A DNA stretch of 24,220 bases from Oscillospiraceae bacterium (GTDB lineage: Bacteria > Bacillota > Clostridia > Oscillospirales > Ruminococcaceae). The stretch spans positions 1 to 24,220 of the forward strand of contig DMMB01000035.1 in NCBI GenBank assembly GCA_003453215.1. Reading direction: 5' to 3'. Of the stretch, positions 6,422 to 15,189 are shown piece after piece; within the stretch, counting starts at the first letter, position 1, and each line of letters starts with the position of its first letter. A program made the position numbers and the translations under genes. The notes under the pieces were generated by a model, which was not told the origin of the DNA, searched no databases, and saw only the letters and a list, made by a program, of their open reading frames with translations.

Positions 6422-8137
6422 ATGTACACCATTGGCTCGTTTTTGCAGGAAGAGGAACTGTCCGGCCTGAAACTGGTGGTCGGCGGAACCAATCTGCAGG
6501 CCGAGATTACCAATATCAATATTATCGATAACCCCAATTCCTACGATTGGCTTTCCCCGGGGGATCTTCTGCTTACAACGGGCTATTTCTGCCGCGATGA
6601 TGAAGAGATGCAGCGGCAGTTAATCCGGGAACTTTCGGAGCTGAATTGTGTGGGGCTGGCCATCAAAACCCGCCGCTATCTCGATGTCATTCCGGAAGCC
6701 ATGCTGGAAGAGGCGGAACGCCTGGGCTTCCCGCTGATTGAAATCCCCGTTCAGTATCCCCTTAGTAAGATTTGCAAGGTGGTATTTGAGCGCCTTTCCG
6801 GCGGCGGGGTAGAAAAGGCCGATCGCTTTGTTTCACTGTATCATTCCATCACCGAAAGTATGCTGGAGCCGCAGGGCGTCGTCCGTATGCTGGCCATCCT
6901 CAGCGATTTTATCGGGAATTCCATCCTGCTGCTGGGCAGCAAATGGGAGCTGCTGGGCTATACGGAAAATCCGGGCAATCCGCTTCCCATGGCGCAGTAT
7001 TTGCCGCTGCACGCCGGGGAAGTCGTGTTTCCGGAAGAACTGACCCGCAATATGCCCTCCGATTTTGCCAAATATACCAAGGCCATCAAACGGATTTTTA
7101 TCGCCGGGGAACAGCGGGTGGTTTGCCGCATTCTGCCGCTTTCCGGAGGAAATGCATTGTTTGGGTACCTGCTGGTGTGGGAAACTCAGCGCAAAATGCA
7201 GTCCATCGAATATCTGGCGCTGGAAATTGCCGTTTCGGCATTGGCTCTGGAGCGCTACCGTACCCGCCAGATGGAAGAAATCCGTATGCACATTCGCCAG
7301 GATTTCTTCGATGATCTGCTCAGCGGAAAGCTGCAATCGGCAGAAGAAGTGGATAGCATTGCCGGAATGCACAATATGGATGCCGAAGGAACCTATCTCT
7401 GTATGGTAGCCAAGTTGGATAGCGCCGCGCGCGGAACCGAAAATTATGTGGAAATGCAGGATGCATTTCTGCGCATCAAAGATCGTATGATCGGCATCAT
7501 CGGCGAATTATCCCGCGATGAGGGCCGCAGCTGTATTTCCATCCACCGCGGCAGTCTCATCATCACGTTCCTGCGCCTCACCCGTACCGAAGACGGTCAA
7601 CGCATTGGCGAAAAAAACCGCCGCTTCATTCAGCGGGTGTACCATCGCCTGCACGCTATTACCGAACAGTATGTCCTTAATATCGGGGTAGGGGAACCCA
7701 CCGCCCGTCTCATCAATATTCGCCGCAGTTTCACCCAGGCACAGGAAGCCATTCGGGTTTCCGGCGGACTGCACAGCAATGATGGCGTGCATTTTTATGA
7801 AGATCTCATCATCTACCAGCTGCTCAGCAGCGGGGTAGAAAATGAAAAATCCATGGAACTTTACACGCTCTCCATCCGCAATTTGGTGGAGTACGATCAA
7901 CAGAACGAAACCAATATGGTGGAAACGCTGGATTGCTATTTTGCCTGCAACTGCAATGTCAGCGAGACAGCCAAGGCGCTGTACATCCATCGCAATACCC
8001 TCATCTACCGCATCGATAAAATCAAAACAATCCTGGGCCGCGATCTGAAAGACTCCGAAGAACGGCTGCTGCTGCAGCTTGGCCTCAGGATCTATCAGGT
8101 TCGGAAAATCCGCGAAGAAGGCAATGGCCAGTCGTAA
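6422..8137 (+). CDS. PucR family transcriptional regulator
   Basis: The 571-residue protein has a PucR N-terminal ligand-sensing domain (about 1-125, with the YDWLSPGDLLLTTGY block at 41-55), a central GAF-like or linker region, and a C-terminal PucR helix-turn-helix (498-557) containing NVSETAKALYIHRNTLIYRI. PucR activates purine and allantoin catabolism in Bacillus subtilis, and relatives control amide and ureide use. ATG 6422 follows GGAGGAG. The gene follows the DUF1116-permease unit in the same direction, so it is the expected activator of that operon and perhaps of the divergent NRAMP-like gene (inference). The next gene starts 27 bases later and probably shares its mRNA. Confidence 0.9.
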   Translation: MYTIGSFLQEEELSGLKLVVGGTNLQAEITNINIIDNPNSYDWLSPGDLLLTTGYFCRDDEEMQRQLIRELSELNCVGLAIKTRRYLDVIPEAMLEEAERLGFPLIEIPVQYPLSKICKVVFERLSGGGVEKADRFVSLYHSITESMLEPQGVVRMLAILSDFIGNSILLLGSKWELLGYTENPGNPLPMAQYLPLHAGEVVFPEELTRNMPSDFAKYTKAIKRIFIAGEQRVVCRILPLSGGNALFGYLLVWETQRKMQSIEYLALEIAVSALALERYRTRQMEEIRMHIRQDFFDDLLSGKLQSAEEVDSIAGMHNMDAEGTYLCMVAKLDSAARGTENYVEMQDAFLRIKDRMIGIIGELSRDEGRSCISIHRGSLIITFLRLTRTEDGQRIGEKNRRFIQRVYHRLHAITEQYVLNIGVGEPTARLINIRRSFTQAQEAIRVSGGLHSNDGVHFYEDLIIYQLLSSGVENEKSMELYTLSIRNLVEYDQQNETNMVETLDCYFACNCNVSETAKALYIHRNTLIYRIDKIKTILGRDLKDSEERLLLQLGLRIYQVRKIREEGNGQS

Positions 8138-8164
8138 ATTTACCACCAAAGGAGGAGCCCCAGC

Positions 8165-8728
8165 TTGTCTCAGATCACCAAACGCGCATTGGAACAATCG
8201 CTCAAAAATCTTCTGCAGCAAAAACCGCTGAATAAAATCACCATCAGCGATATTACCGAAGATTGCGGTATCAGCCGCATGACCTTCTACTACCACTTCA
8301 AGGACATCTATGACCTGGTGGAATGGGCCTGTGTGGAAGATGCCGCCAAAGCGCTGCAGAACAAAAAGACCCACGATACCTGGCAGCAGGGCTTTATTCA
8401 GATTTTCCATGCAGTGCGGGAAAACAAGCCCTTTGTGATGAATGTTTACCGCTGCGTCAGCCGGGAACAGGTGGAAAAATATCTGGTGCCGCTCACCGAT
8501 CATCTGCTGATGGGCGTCATTGCAGAACAATCTGCCGGTATGACGGTGCGGGAGGAAGATAAGCAGTTTATTGCACAGGTGTATTCCTATTCTTTTGTGG
8601 GCCTTATGCTGGATTGGATTAAGGACGATATGCAGGCCGAACCGGAAATTTTGGTCAATAAGCTGGCGCTGGTGCTGCAGGGCAGCATCGCGCAGGCCCT
8701 GGAACGCTTCCGCACCGATAAACCCTGA
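8165..8728 (+). CDS. TetR/AcrR family regulator, DhaS-like, copy 1
   Basis: This 187-residue regulator starts with TTG at 8165 behind a strong AAGGAGGAG site. Its N-terminal helix-turn-helix spans about 20-55 (KITISDITEDCGISRMTFYYHF) and is followed by KDIYDLVEW, the hallmark of the DhaS-like subgroup with a TetR_C_8-type ligand domain. It lies between the pucR-like gene and the oleate hydratase gene. It is probably cotranscribed with pucR, because a terminator follows it, but it may control the oleate hydratase promoter about 100 bases downstream. Its ligand is unknown. It resembles the regulator at 22268-22819 in the same window. Confidence 0.9.
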   Translation: MSQITKRALEQSLKNLLQQKPLNKITISDITEDCGISRMTFYYHFKDIYDLVEWACVEDAAKALQNKKTHDTWQQGFIQIFHAVRENKPFVMNVYRCVSREQVEKYLVPLTDHLLMGVIAEQSAGMTVREEDKQFIAQVYSYSFVGLMLDWIKDDMQAEPEILVNKLALVLQGSIAQALERFRTDKP

Positions 8729-8766
8729 CAAATGGGCTCGTTTGATAAAAATTTTTGCAGCTTTTC

Positions 8767-8799
8767 CCCCGTGATGAGGTTTTTGTCACGGGGCTTTTT
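8767..8799 (+). terminator. Terminator of pucR-tetR unit
   Basis: CCCCGTGA (8767-8774) pairs with TCACGGGG (8786-8793) and is followed by CTTTTT. It separates the regulator transcript from the oleate hydratase gene. Confidence 0.88.
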
Positions 8800-8829
8800 C
8801 TGTCTATTTTAAAAGTGGTTGCAGCGGGG

Positions 8830-8835
8830 TACAAT
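8830..8835 (+). promoter_or_regulatory. -10 box of the oleate hydratase promoter
   Basis: TACAAT lies 55 bases before the ATG, after the upstream terminator. The matching -35 (TTTTAA at 8807-8812, 17-base spacer) is weak, which suits a regulated promoter. Confidence 0.5.
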
Positions 8836-8889
8836 AAAGCCATCAAGAGGGCGATAAGCCCTAAACCACATCTTACAGGAGGCTTATTT

Positions 8890-10683
8890 ATGTATTACTC
8901 TGCTGGCACTTACGAAAGCTTTGCTCACCCCGAAAAGCCCGAAGGCGTAGAAAATAAATCCGCCTATATCATCGGCACCGGCCTGGCCGGCCTTACCGCC
9001 GCATTTTATCTGGTGCGTGATGGTCAGATGAAAGGCGAGCGCATTCATCTGCTCGAAAAACTGGAACTGGCCGGCGGCAGCTGCGATGGCCGCAAGGATG
9101 TCACCAAGGGCTTCTATATGCGCGGCGGCCGCGAAATGGATAACCACTTTGAAGTAATGTGGGATACTTTCCGCGATGTTCCCTCCATCGAAACTCCCGG
9201 CGTATCGGTTCTGGATGAATACTACTGGCTCAATAAGCACGATCCCAACTACTCTCTGTGCCGCGCTACTGTAAATCGCGGCGAAGATGCCCACACCGAT
9301 AAGAAGTTTGCGCTGGATAAGGAAAGCGCCATGGCTCTTTCCAAACTGTTCATCACCCCGGAAAAGGATCTGGAAGATAAAAAGATTTCCGAAGTCCTGC
9401 CGGAAAGCTTCTGGAGCACCAACTTCTGGCTCTATTGGCAGACCATGTTTGCCTTCCAGAAGTGGTCCAGCGCCCTGGAAATGAAGCGTTACCTCTGCCG
9501 CTATGTCCATCACATCGATGGTCTGCCGGATTTCAGCGCCCTGCGTTTCACCAAGTACAATCAGTACGAAAGCATGATCCTGCCGCTGGTGAAGTATCTG
9601 GAATCCCACGGCGTCCGTATCGAATACGGCATGGATGTCAAGAATGTCATCATCGAAACCGAGGGCGATAAGAAGATTGCCCGCCAGATCGTCTATGTCA
9701 AGGATGGCGAAGAGCAGACTATCGATCTGATCGAAGATGACCTCGTTTTCATCACCAATGGCTGCTGCACCGATACCTCCTGCTACGGCGATCAGACCCA
9801 CGCTCCCGATCTGTCCGGCGTTAAGAATGGCTACGGTGAATCCTGGGATATGTGGAAAGCCATTGCGGCCCAGGCACAGCATGGGGAATACGGCAACCCG
9901 GATGCATTCTGCAGCGATGTAGAAGCCACCAACTGGATGAGCGCTACGGTTGCTACCTCCAATGAAGAAGTCATTCGCCACATTATGAATATCTGCAAGC
10001 GCGATCCTCGCGCCGGCAAGGTCACCACCGGTGGTATCGTTACCGTAAAGGATAGCACCGAAAACTGGTACCTCTCCTGGACCATCAACCGTCAGCCGCA
10101 GTTCAAGAGCCAGGATAAGAACACGGTGCTGGTTTGGGTCTATGGCCTGCATACCGATTGCGAAGGCAACTATGTCAAAAAGCCCATGCGCGAGTGCACC
10201 GGTGAAGAAATCTGCCGCGAGTGGATGTACCACATTGGCATCCCGGAGGATCGCATCGAAGAACTGGCGCGGGAAGCCTGCAATACCACCACCTGCTTCA
10301 TGCCCTATATCAATGCGTTCTTCCAGCCCAGGAAAGAAAGCGACCGTCCCAAGGTTGTCCCGGATGGTGCTGTAAACTTCGCCTTCATTGGCCAGTTTGC
10401 CGAAACACCCCGTGATACCATCTTCACCACCGAGTACTCCATGCGTACCGGTATGGAATCGGTTTACACCCTGCTGAATATCGATCGCGGTGTACCGGAA
10501 GTATGGGGCAGCAAGTACGATGTACGGGAACTGCTGCGGGCCTGCTACTACGCGGTCGATAAAAAGCCGCTCAGTGAGCTGCCTCTCTCCTTCGGCGAGC
10601 GGGAAGCCGTCAAGATCCTGCTCAAGAAGGTGAAGGGCACCGATGTGGAGCTGCTGCTGAAAGAAAGCGGTCTGCTGCAATAA
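8890..10683 (+). CDS. ohyA: Oleate hydratase (MCRA family flavoprotein)
   Basis: The 597-residue protein is a full-length member of the myosin-cross-reactive-antigen family. These FAD enzymes add water to the cis-9 double bond of oleate and other unsaturated fatty acids, giving 10-hydroxy fatty acids; this detoxifies host or dietary fatty acids in gut bacteria. Seen here are the FAD-binding GTGLAG (29-34), GGSCDG (62-67), the active-site RGGREMDNHFE (78-88, with the Glu thought to be catalytic at 82), and the later GQFAETPRDTIFTTEYSMRTG block that contacts FAD. ATG 8890 follows ACAGGAGG; upstream in-frame codons are not conserved-looking. It is a single-gene unit between two terminators, next to a TetR regulator that may sense fatty acids (inference). 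Confidence 0.95.
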   Translation: MYYSAGTYESFAHPEKPEGVENKSAYIIGTGLAGLTAAFYLVRDGQMKGERIHLLEKLELAGGSCDGRKDVTKGFYMRGGREMDNHFEVMWDTFRDVPSIETPGVSVLDEYYWLNKHDPNYSLCRATVNRGEDAHTDKKFALDKESAMALSKLFITPEKDLEDKKISEVLPESFWSTNFWLYWQTMFAFQKWSSALEMKRYLCRYVHHIDGLPDFSALRFTKYNQYESMILPLVKYLESHGVRIEYGMDVKNVIIETEGDKKIARQIVYVKDGEEQTIDLIEDDLVFITNGCCTDTSCYGDQTHAPDLSGVKNGYGESWDMWKAIAAQAQHGEYGNPDAFCSDVEATNWMSATVATSNEEVIRHIMNICKRDPRAGKVTTGGIVTVKDSTENWYLSWTINRQPQFKSQDKNTVLVWVYGLHTDCEGNYVKKPMRECTGEEICREWMYHIGIPEDRIEELAREACNTTTCFMPYINAFFQPRKESDRPKVVPDGAVNFAFIGQFAETPRDTIFTTEYSMRTGMESVYTLLNIDRGVPEVWGSKYDVRELLRACYYAVDKKPLSELPLSFGEREAVKILLKKVKGTDVELLLKESGLLQ

Positions 10684-10729
10684 GCTCAATCCATTTCTCT
10701 GCAATCCTCTCTCTTTTCCCTCATACAGG

Positions 10730-10771
10730 CAAAGGCCCCCAGCCGCAATGGCTGGGGGCCTTTGTGTTTAA
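10730..10771. terminator. Terminator between convergent ohyA and membrane-protein gene
   Basis: AAAGGCCCCCAGCC pairs with GGCTGGGGGCCTTT around a GCAAT loop (10731-10763), followed on the plus strand by GTGTTTAAACTTT. It serves ohyA and may also act on the convergent minus-strand gene, although the T-run there is poor. Confidence 0.85.
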
Positions 10772-10774
10772 ACT

Positions 10775-11620
10775 TTAAGTTTCCTCGGCTTCTTCTGCCG
10801 CCGGTTCGGCCGCATCTTTGGCTTCGGTAATGGTGGGGATAAACGCTTTGGCCAGCTTGCCCTCGCCGCGGCGCTTAATGTAAAAATACCCGATGAAGCT
10901 AAAGACCAGCGCCCCGATAAAGTTGACGAAAAGATCCTCCATCGTGTCGTACAGGCCAATATCCAGGTATCCGCCAAAGCCCAGTTCCTGTCCGTTAACG
11001 GCCACGCTGGTAATGTCATTGATGGTAATAGGAATATTCTTATTGGTGGGGTCCAGCATTACGGAAGTAATACTGTGGATCACTGTATCTTTCTGCATAT
11101 CCATCAGGAACAGCCGATCCATGCCAAATTCGAAGAATTCCCACAGAACCCCAATGGTCATGGAAAAGCAAAAAGCCACCAAAGCCACATAGATGGGGGA
11201 AAGTTCAAATTTAATCTTGCTGTTGCGGTTCAGAATATCGATGAGCGCAAAGCCGGTAGCCGCGCATAAAAAGCCGGTTGTCGTGTGCAGAATGGAATCC
11301 CAGTTGGGAATTGTAATAAAGAAGCACGCCAGTTCGCCCAATATTTCAGAAGCAAAAATAAACAGCAGAATAATGATTTCCAGCGTGTTGGGCAGTTCTA
11401 TGCCAAAGTTCTGCTGGATAAAGAACGGCAGCATAAACAGCACCAGTACCAGCAGGCATACAAAGGCATTTTCATATTCTCCCCGGAGGATGGAGGAAAC
11501 AAGGGTTAGTAGAACGATGATACGCAGGATAAGATACACTGCAAAGACGGTGGGCTTTTTGTGGATGATGGCGTGCAGGTCGCGGCGGGTAGGCTTATGG
11601 TCTTTCCGGTTCTGCTTCAT
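10775..11620 (-). CDS. YjdF/DUF2238-like membrane protein
   Basis: The 281-residue protein has about six membrane segments (roughly 25-45, 52-70, 80-102, 112-130, 142-160 and 230-248) and an Ala/Glu-rich hydrophilic tail. Features such as NWDSILHTTTGF (106-117), FALIDILNR, GVLWEFFEFGMDRL (157-170) and the DTMEDLFVNFIGA block (225-237) resemble the DUF2238/YjdF family, whose function is unknown. Residues 171-224 form a probable extracytoplasmic insertion. ATG 11620 follows an AAAGGAAA site; GTG 11626 is two codons upstream. It is probably a single-gene unit, with its own promoter and convergent to ohyA. Confidence 0.7.
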   Translation of the reverse strand: MKQNRKDHKPTRRDLHAIIHKKPTVFAVYLILRIIVLLTLVSSILRGEYENAFVCLLVLVLFMLPFFIQQNFGIELPNTLEIIILLFIFASEILGELACFFITIPNWDSILHTTTGFLCAATGFALIDILNRNSKIKFELSPIYVALVAFCFSMTIGVLWEFFEFGMDRLFLMDMQKDTVIHSITSVMLDPTNKNIPITINDITSVAVNGQELGFGGYLDIGLYDTMEDLFVNFIGALVFSFIGYFYIKRRGEGKLAKAFIPTITEAKDAAEPAAEEAEET

Positions 11621-11657
11621 AGTCACTTTCCTTTCCGGCGTTCGGCTTTTTTCGAAG

Positions 11658-11685
11658 ATTATACCATATATTCTCCCAAAAGCAA
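11658..11685 (-). promoter_or_regulatory. Promoter of the YjdF-like gene
   Basis: On the minus strand TTGCTT (11685-11680) and TATAAT (11663-11658) are separated by 16 bases, placing the start about 30 bases before the ATG. Confidence 0.65.
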
Positions 11686-11703
11686 ACAGCCGCCTATAAA
11701 ACC

Positions 11704-11730
11704 AGCGGGAGACGATAAAAGTCTCCCGCT
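11704..11730 (-). terminator. Terminator of the surface protein gene
   Basis: AGCGGGAGAC and GTCTCCCGCT form a perfect 10-base stem with a 7-base loop. Read on the minus strand it is followed by GGTTTTAT. It lies 44 bases after the stop codon of the large surface protein gene. Confidence 0.8.
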
Positions 11731-11773
11731 GTGGTTAGAGCTTATTAGAGCTTATGGCATGAGCCGTAGGTAC

Positions 11774-14383
11774 TTAGTGCCGGGTAATAGTAGCAACGGT
11801 AAGAGCTGCTACTGTCGTCAGCGCGCCGGTGGAAGGATTGGGCCGGGGAGCCGGTTCCTCTTCGGCGGGAACAATGATAACGATGGTGCCGCCAGGGGTG
11901 GGGGGAACAATCTCTCCGCCGCCGGTCTTGGTATAACCGCAAATGGTGCAGGTATCACCATCGTAGTTGTGCGGTACAGTGCTGGTTTGGTAGGTGCAGT
12001 TGCCGGTGGTGCAGTACTGGTAATGACCATTTTCGCCGTCAGCAGCATAGGCAAGGTGATAGGTGTGACCATAATCTCTATACCCGCAGTTGCAGAAGCG
12101 CTGATGCGTGCCATAGGGCTCGTCTACTCTCCAGCCTACCCACTCATGGGGCGCCTTGTCGCTTACAGCATCACAGCCCTCATCGGTGCACTTGTGCCAG
12201 TGATCGGTGGAATCATAGCTCCACGCCGTATCAAAATGATGTTCTTCGGTGGTACCGCCGGCCTTACCGCAGATCGTGCAGGCGCCGTTGACATAGTTGT
12301 GGGCCGCACTGTCCTTGATGCTGCCGATTTTATTCGGGCAGTTGGGGTCAGTGCACTGGTGCCAGTGGTTGTTATCGTCGGTTGTCCAAATGGCATCGTC
12401 ATAGGTGTGGGTATGCGTGGCTGCCGGGGCGTCATCAAAAAACCAAGAGAAATAACTGCTATCCCATTCGGCATACCAGGGCTTATTCCCGTTTTCATCA
12501 ATTAATAGGTAATTGGCAGAAGCAATGGCGGGTGTAAAAGTAATATTGGCGCAGTACTTTTTGCCTTCTACAAACTTATCACCGCTGGAAAGGGGCGTTA
12601 TTTTAGAGACTCCATCAAAGGAATACCATTTAATTTTGACAAATTGAATATTGCTGTATACGGGGGAAGAAAGGGTAGCGCTGGTAGCCGGGACATCACC
12701 CGCTACAGGAGCTGGAAGGGTAACAACAACGTAGGGGATGGGCCCGTTGATGCTAAGAGTTGCATCAGCACTGGGCGTACCGCTAATGGTAAGCTGGGTA
12801 GCGCTGTCGCGTGTAATCGATACGCCGTTCTTTCCAGTATAATATCCATCCCGGAAGATGTAACCCTCTTTAGCCGTAAGGATTACAGGAGTCATCGCTT
12901 CGCCGGCTTTTACCGTTTGGGTCAGAGCACCGCCGGAAACAGTAACATTATCGGCCGTAATGGTAACATCGTAGGTGGTCTCGCTGCCGGTAGGCAGGGT
13001 TTCCTTAGTAGCGCGGAGGTACTGATAGCTGCTGTATTTTGCAGAGCTGTATTCCTCCAGCGGTTCGCCGGTGCTGTTGGTGCTGGCGTAGATGTTATAC
13101 CCATCAGCAAAACTGTAGGCATTGTCCTTTACGGTAAAGATCAGGTTGCCCGCATTTCTATCATTCCGGAGAATCACTTCAGCCCCAATGGACAGACTCT
13201 TATAGGGGCCGCAGTATATTACAGAGGCTGCAGTAGTTTTTCCGTTTGTCATCTCCAGCGTGCCGTCGCCGCTGATAGTAAAGTTGCTGTAGCTTTCGAT
13301 GCAGTGGTTGTAATTACCTTGGAGCTTATTCGTACCGGTCACAACAATCGTGCAGTCGGGATATCCGTCGAAGATTCTAATCGCAGCACTGTTTGCGGCA
13401 GTGATATTTACATTATTCAGTTTCAGCGTTCTGGTTGTGGCGTCATAGAGATAAGTACCATTGCCCTCACCAAGGGAAGTCTCTACACCGACGACAGCCT
13501 TTTCCCCAGCGATATAAACATCATCGGCAGTGACAATGGTGGTGGGCGCTATTTTAATTCGACGATAATTCTTGATTGCTTCGTCTCTGCCTTCTGTCGG
13601 CAGTGTTTTATAGGAGGAAGTAGTATCTTTCTCCATGTAATCATAGCCGGAATTTACCGCAATGGAACCAAAGGAAAGGGCTTTGCCATCACGGTTGTTA
13701 TTCGTGGCGATCAGCTCAGCACCGCCGGAAACTTTGAGCGCATTAACAGTATTAACGGTAGTATCCGTTGCTGCATTTGTTGCCGTTACAGAAGTACCGT
13801 CGCCGGATATAATGAGGTCGCCATTCGATACATTGATGCCCCGGGAGATAGTATTTCTACTATAATCGCCATTATAGGTAGACTCCACGTTTACGGTAAT
13901 ACCACCTGTGAAAGTAACGTCACCCTGATAGGAAGAAAGGGTGTACCCAAAGCCCTTACTGGTAAGGCTAAGAGTGTTATTGCCGTCCGCAGCGCCAGTA
14001 ATAATAAGGTTTAATTCATAACTGCTGAAAGATTTATTGACACCAATACATTCTTTACCTTGGTCATTCTTTGATGTGTCTTTTTCAGTAGAAAGACTTA
14101 CATTACCATGAACGGTAACGGTAATCGTATTACCTTCTCTGGTGAGTTCAAGATAGGGATTGCTGCCCCACTTCTCAAGATCTTCAATAAAATTACCTTG
14201 AAAGTTGTAGTAAACTGGTTTGTAGGCTGAACCGTCTTTTTTAAAGTTCCAGCCTTTTCCTTCAATGGAAATGTCACCATTTACAGTAACGGGGCCTTCT
14301 TGGTCTGCCGCCCACGCTGTCGTTGGCAGCATGGTGATGAGCATACAGAGCGTTAGCAGTATGCTCATCAGTCGTTTCTTCAT
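11774..14383 (-). CDS. Large secreted surface protein with Cys/His-rich repeats
   Basis: The 869-residue protein starts with a clear signal peptide (MKKRLMSILLTLCMLITMLPTTAWA); ATG 14383 follows TTGGAGGAA. Residues 25 to about 480 look like a beta-helix of repeated T, N, G and V-rich strands (several SGDGT and NALKVSGGAEL-type turns). About 480-650 contains an Ig-like or carbohydrate-binding-like part with GYIF and SGTPSADATLSI. About 656-816 holds at least three modules of the type W-x-HWHxC-x-C...HxY...CTICG, as in many clostridial surface proteins. Near the end NPSTG (849-853) resembles a sortase-like motif, but only 16 residues follow (ALTTVAALTVATITRH), which is short. The coding sequence looks more AT-rich than its neighbours. 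The role (adhesion or glycan contact) is a guess. Confidence 0.85.
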   Translation of the reverse strand: MKKRLMSILLTLCMLITMLPTTAWAADQEGPVTVNGDISIEGKGWNFKKDGSAYKPVYYNFQGNFIEDLEKWGSNPYLELTREGNTITVTVHGNVSLSTEKDTSKNDQGKECIGVNKSFSSYELNLIITGAADGNNTLSLTSKGFGYTLSSYQGDVTFTGGITVNVESTYNGDYSRNTISRGINVSNGDLIISGDGTSVTATNAATDTTVNTVNALKVSGGAELIATNNNRDGKALSFGSIAVNSGYDYMEKDTTSSYKTLPTEGRDEAIKNYRRIKIAPTTIVTADDVYIAGEKAVVGVETSLGEGNGTYLYDATTRTLKLNNVNITAANSAAIRIFDGYPDCTIVVTGTNKLQGNYNHCIESYSNFTISGDGTLEMTNGKTTAASVIYCGPYKSLSIGAEVILRNDRNAGNLIFTVKDNAYSFADGYNIYASTNSTGEPLEEYSSAKYSSYQYLRATKETLPTGSETTYDVTITADNVTVSGGALTQTVKAGEAMTPVILTAKEGYIFRDGYYTGKNGVSITRDSATQLTISGTPSADATLSINGPIPYVVVTLPAPVAGDVPATSATLSSPVYSNIQFVKIKWYSFDGVSKITPLSSGDKFVEGKKYCANITFTPAIASANYLLIDENGNKPWYAEWDSSYFSWFFDDAPAATHTHTYDDAIWTTDDNNHWHQCTDPNCPNKIGSIKDSAAHNYVNGACTICGKAGGTTEEHHFDTAWSYDSTDHWHKCTDEGCDAVSDKAPHEWVGWRVDEPYGTHQRFCNCGYRDYGHTYHLAYAADGENGHYQYCTTGNCTYQTSTVPHNYDGDTCTICGYTKTGGGEIVPPTPGGTIVIIVPAEEEPAPRPNPSTGALTTVAALTVATITRH

Positions 14384-14402
14384 AGTTAGTTCCTCCAATT
14401 CT

Positions 14403-14430
14403 ATCACAAGTTGTGATTGATTCTATTATA
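14403..14430 (-). promoter_or_regulatory. -10 box and 15-bp operator of the surface protein gene
   Basis: On the minus strand TATAAT lies at 14430-14425; no good -35 is seen. Just downstream, ATCACAA-G-TTGTGAT (14403-14417) is a perfect 15-base palindrome covering the expected transcription start. A promoter with a weak -35 and a perfect palindrome at +1 suggests control by a dimeric regulator. Confidence 0.65.
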
Positions 14431-14567
14431 AATCGGAGGCGTCGGCTCTCTGGCGAATTGGGGCGAAATGTAGATAAATCTGCGCAAAATGTGTCCAAAT
14501 ATCAACCAAAATGGTAAGGATTTATGGAATTTGCAAAAGGGAAGCGCTTCGGGGAGCAGCAGGACTC

Positions 14568-14596
14568 TTGCATCTTGGCTCCGGATGCGCTAATAT
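14568..14596 (+). promoter_or_regulatory. Promoter of mogA
   Basis: TTGCAT (14568-14573) and TAATAT (14591-14596) are separated by 17 bases and lie 36 bases before the ATG. No molybdenum-cofactor riboswitch was recognised between this promoter and the gene. Confidence 0.6.
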
Positions 14597-14632
14597 GACA
14601 TTAGAATAACGCCGATTAAGGAGAAAGAAACC

Positions 14633-15112
14633 ATGAGTTATACCGCAGTTGTTATTACCGTCAGCGATAAATGTTCCACCGGCGAACGTCAGGATACCAG
14701 CGGCCCCGCCATTTGTGAAATGCTGACCCAGGCCGGTTATTCGGTTATCCACACCGCCACCGTCCCTGATGAGGTCGAGCAGATCCGGGATAGTATGCTG
14801 CAGGCCTGCGATGCCCTCCATGCCAATCTGGTCGTCAGCACCGGCGGCACCGGCCTTTCCCCCCGCGATGTCACCCCGGAAGCCACCCGCCTGGTGGTGG
14901 AGCGGGAAATCCCGGCCATTCCGCAGGCCATGCTGTATTCCAGTCTGGCCATTACCCCCCGGGCCATGCTTTCCCGGGCAGCAGCCGGCACCCGCGGCGG
15001 CTCCCTTGTCCTCAATCTTCCCGGTTCCGAAAAGGCCGCGCGGGAAAACCTCGGTGCGGTACTGGATACTTTGGAACACGCTTTGAAGATGCTGGCGGGC
15101 AGCGGCCATTAA
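14633..15112 (+). CDS. mogA: Molybdopterin adenylyltransferase (MogA/MoaB family)
   Basis: The 159-residue protein is a single MoCF_biosynth domain. It has the signature STGGTGLSPRDVTPEAT (69-85), in which TGGTG and the Asp contact molybdopterin and Mg, and the C-terminal GSLVLNLPGSEKAARENL (122-139). MogA activates molybdopterin by adenylylation before MoeA inserts molybdate; MoaB-type proteins do the same in some bacteria, so the symbol is the functional best guess. ATG 14633 follows AAGGAGA. A terminator follows, so the gene can be transcribed alone, but it clearly belongs with the MoeA-like and modABC genes downstream. Confidence 0.92.
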   Translation: MSYTAVVITVSDKCSTGERQDTSGPAICEMLTQAGYSVIHTATVPDEVEQIRDSMLQACDALHANLVVSTGGTGLSPRDVTPEATRLVVEREIPAIPQAMLYSSLAITPRAMLSRAAAGTRGGSLVLNLPGSEKAARENLGAVLDTLEHALKMLAGSGH

Positions 15113-15158
15113 ACTCCATTTTATTCGATATAGTCGAACGTACTTCCCGCATTTGCGA

Positions 15159-15189
15159 ACGACCCGATTGAAAAGTCGGGTCGTTTTTT
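15159..15189 (+). terminator. Terminator after mogA
   Basis: ACGACCCGA (15159-15167) pairs with TCGGGTCGT (15176-15184) and is followed by a run of T to 15189. It ends the mogA transcript about 45 bases after its stop. Confidence 0.88.

Noticed and set aside
8884..10704. 606-codon minus-strand open frame across the oleate hydratase gene
   Set aside because: Antisense shadow caused by codon bias; no ribosome site, and the opposite strand encodes an unmistakable oleate hydratase.
14520..14632. Molybdenum-cofactor riboswitch before mogA
   Set aside because: The leader after the promoter is too short and shows none of the conserved elements I know for that riboswitch.
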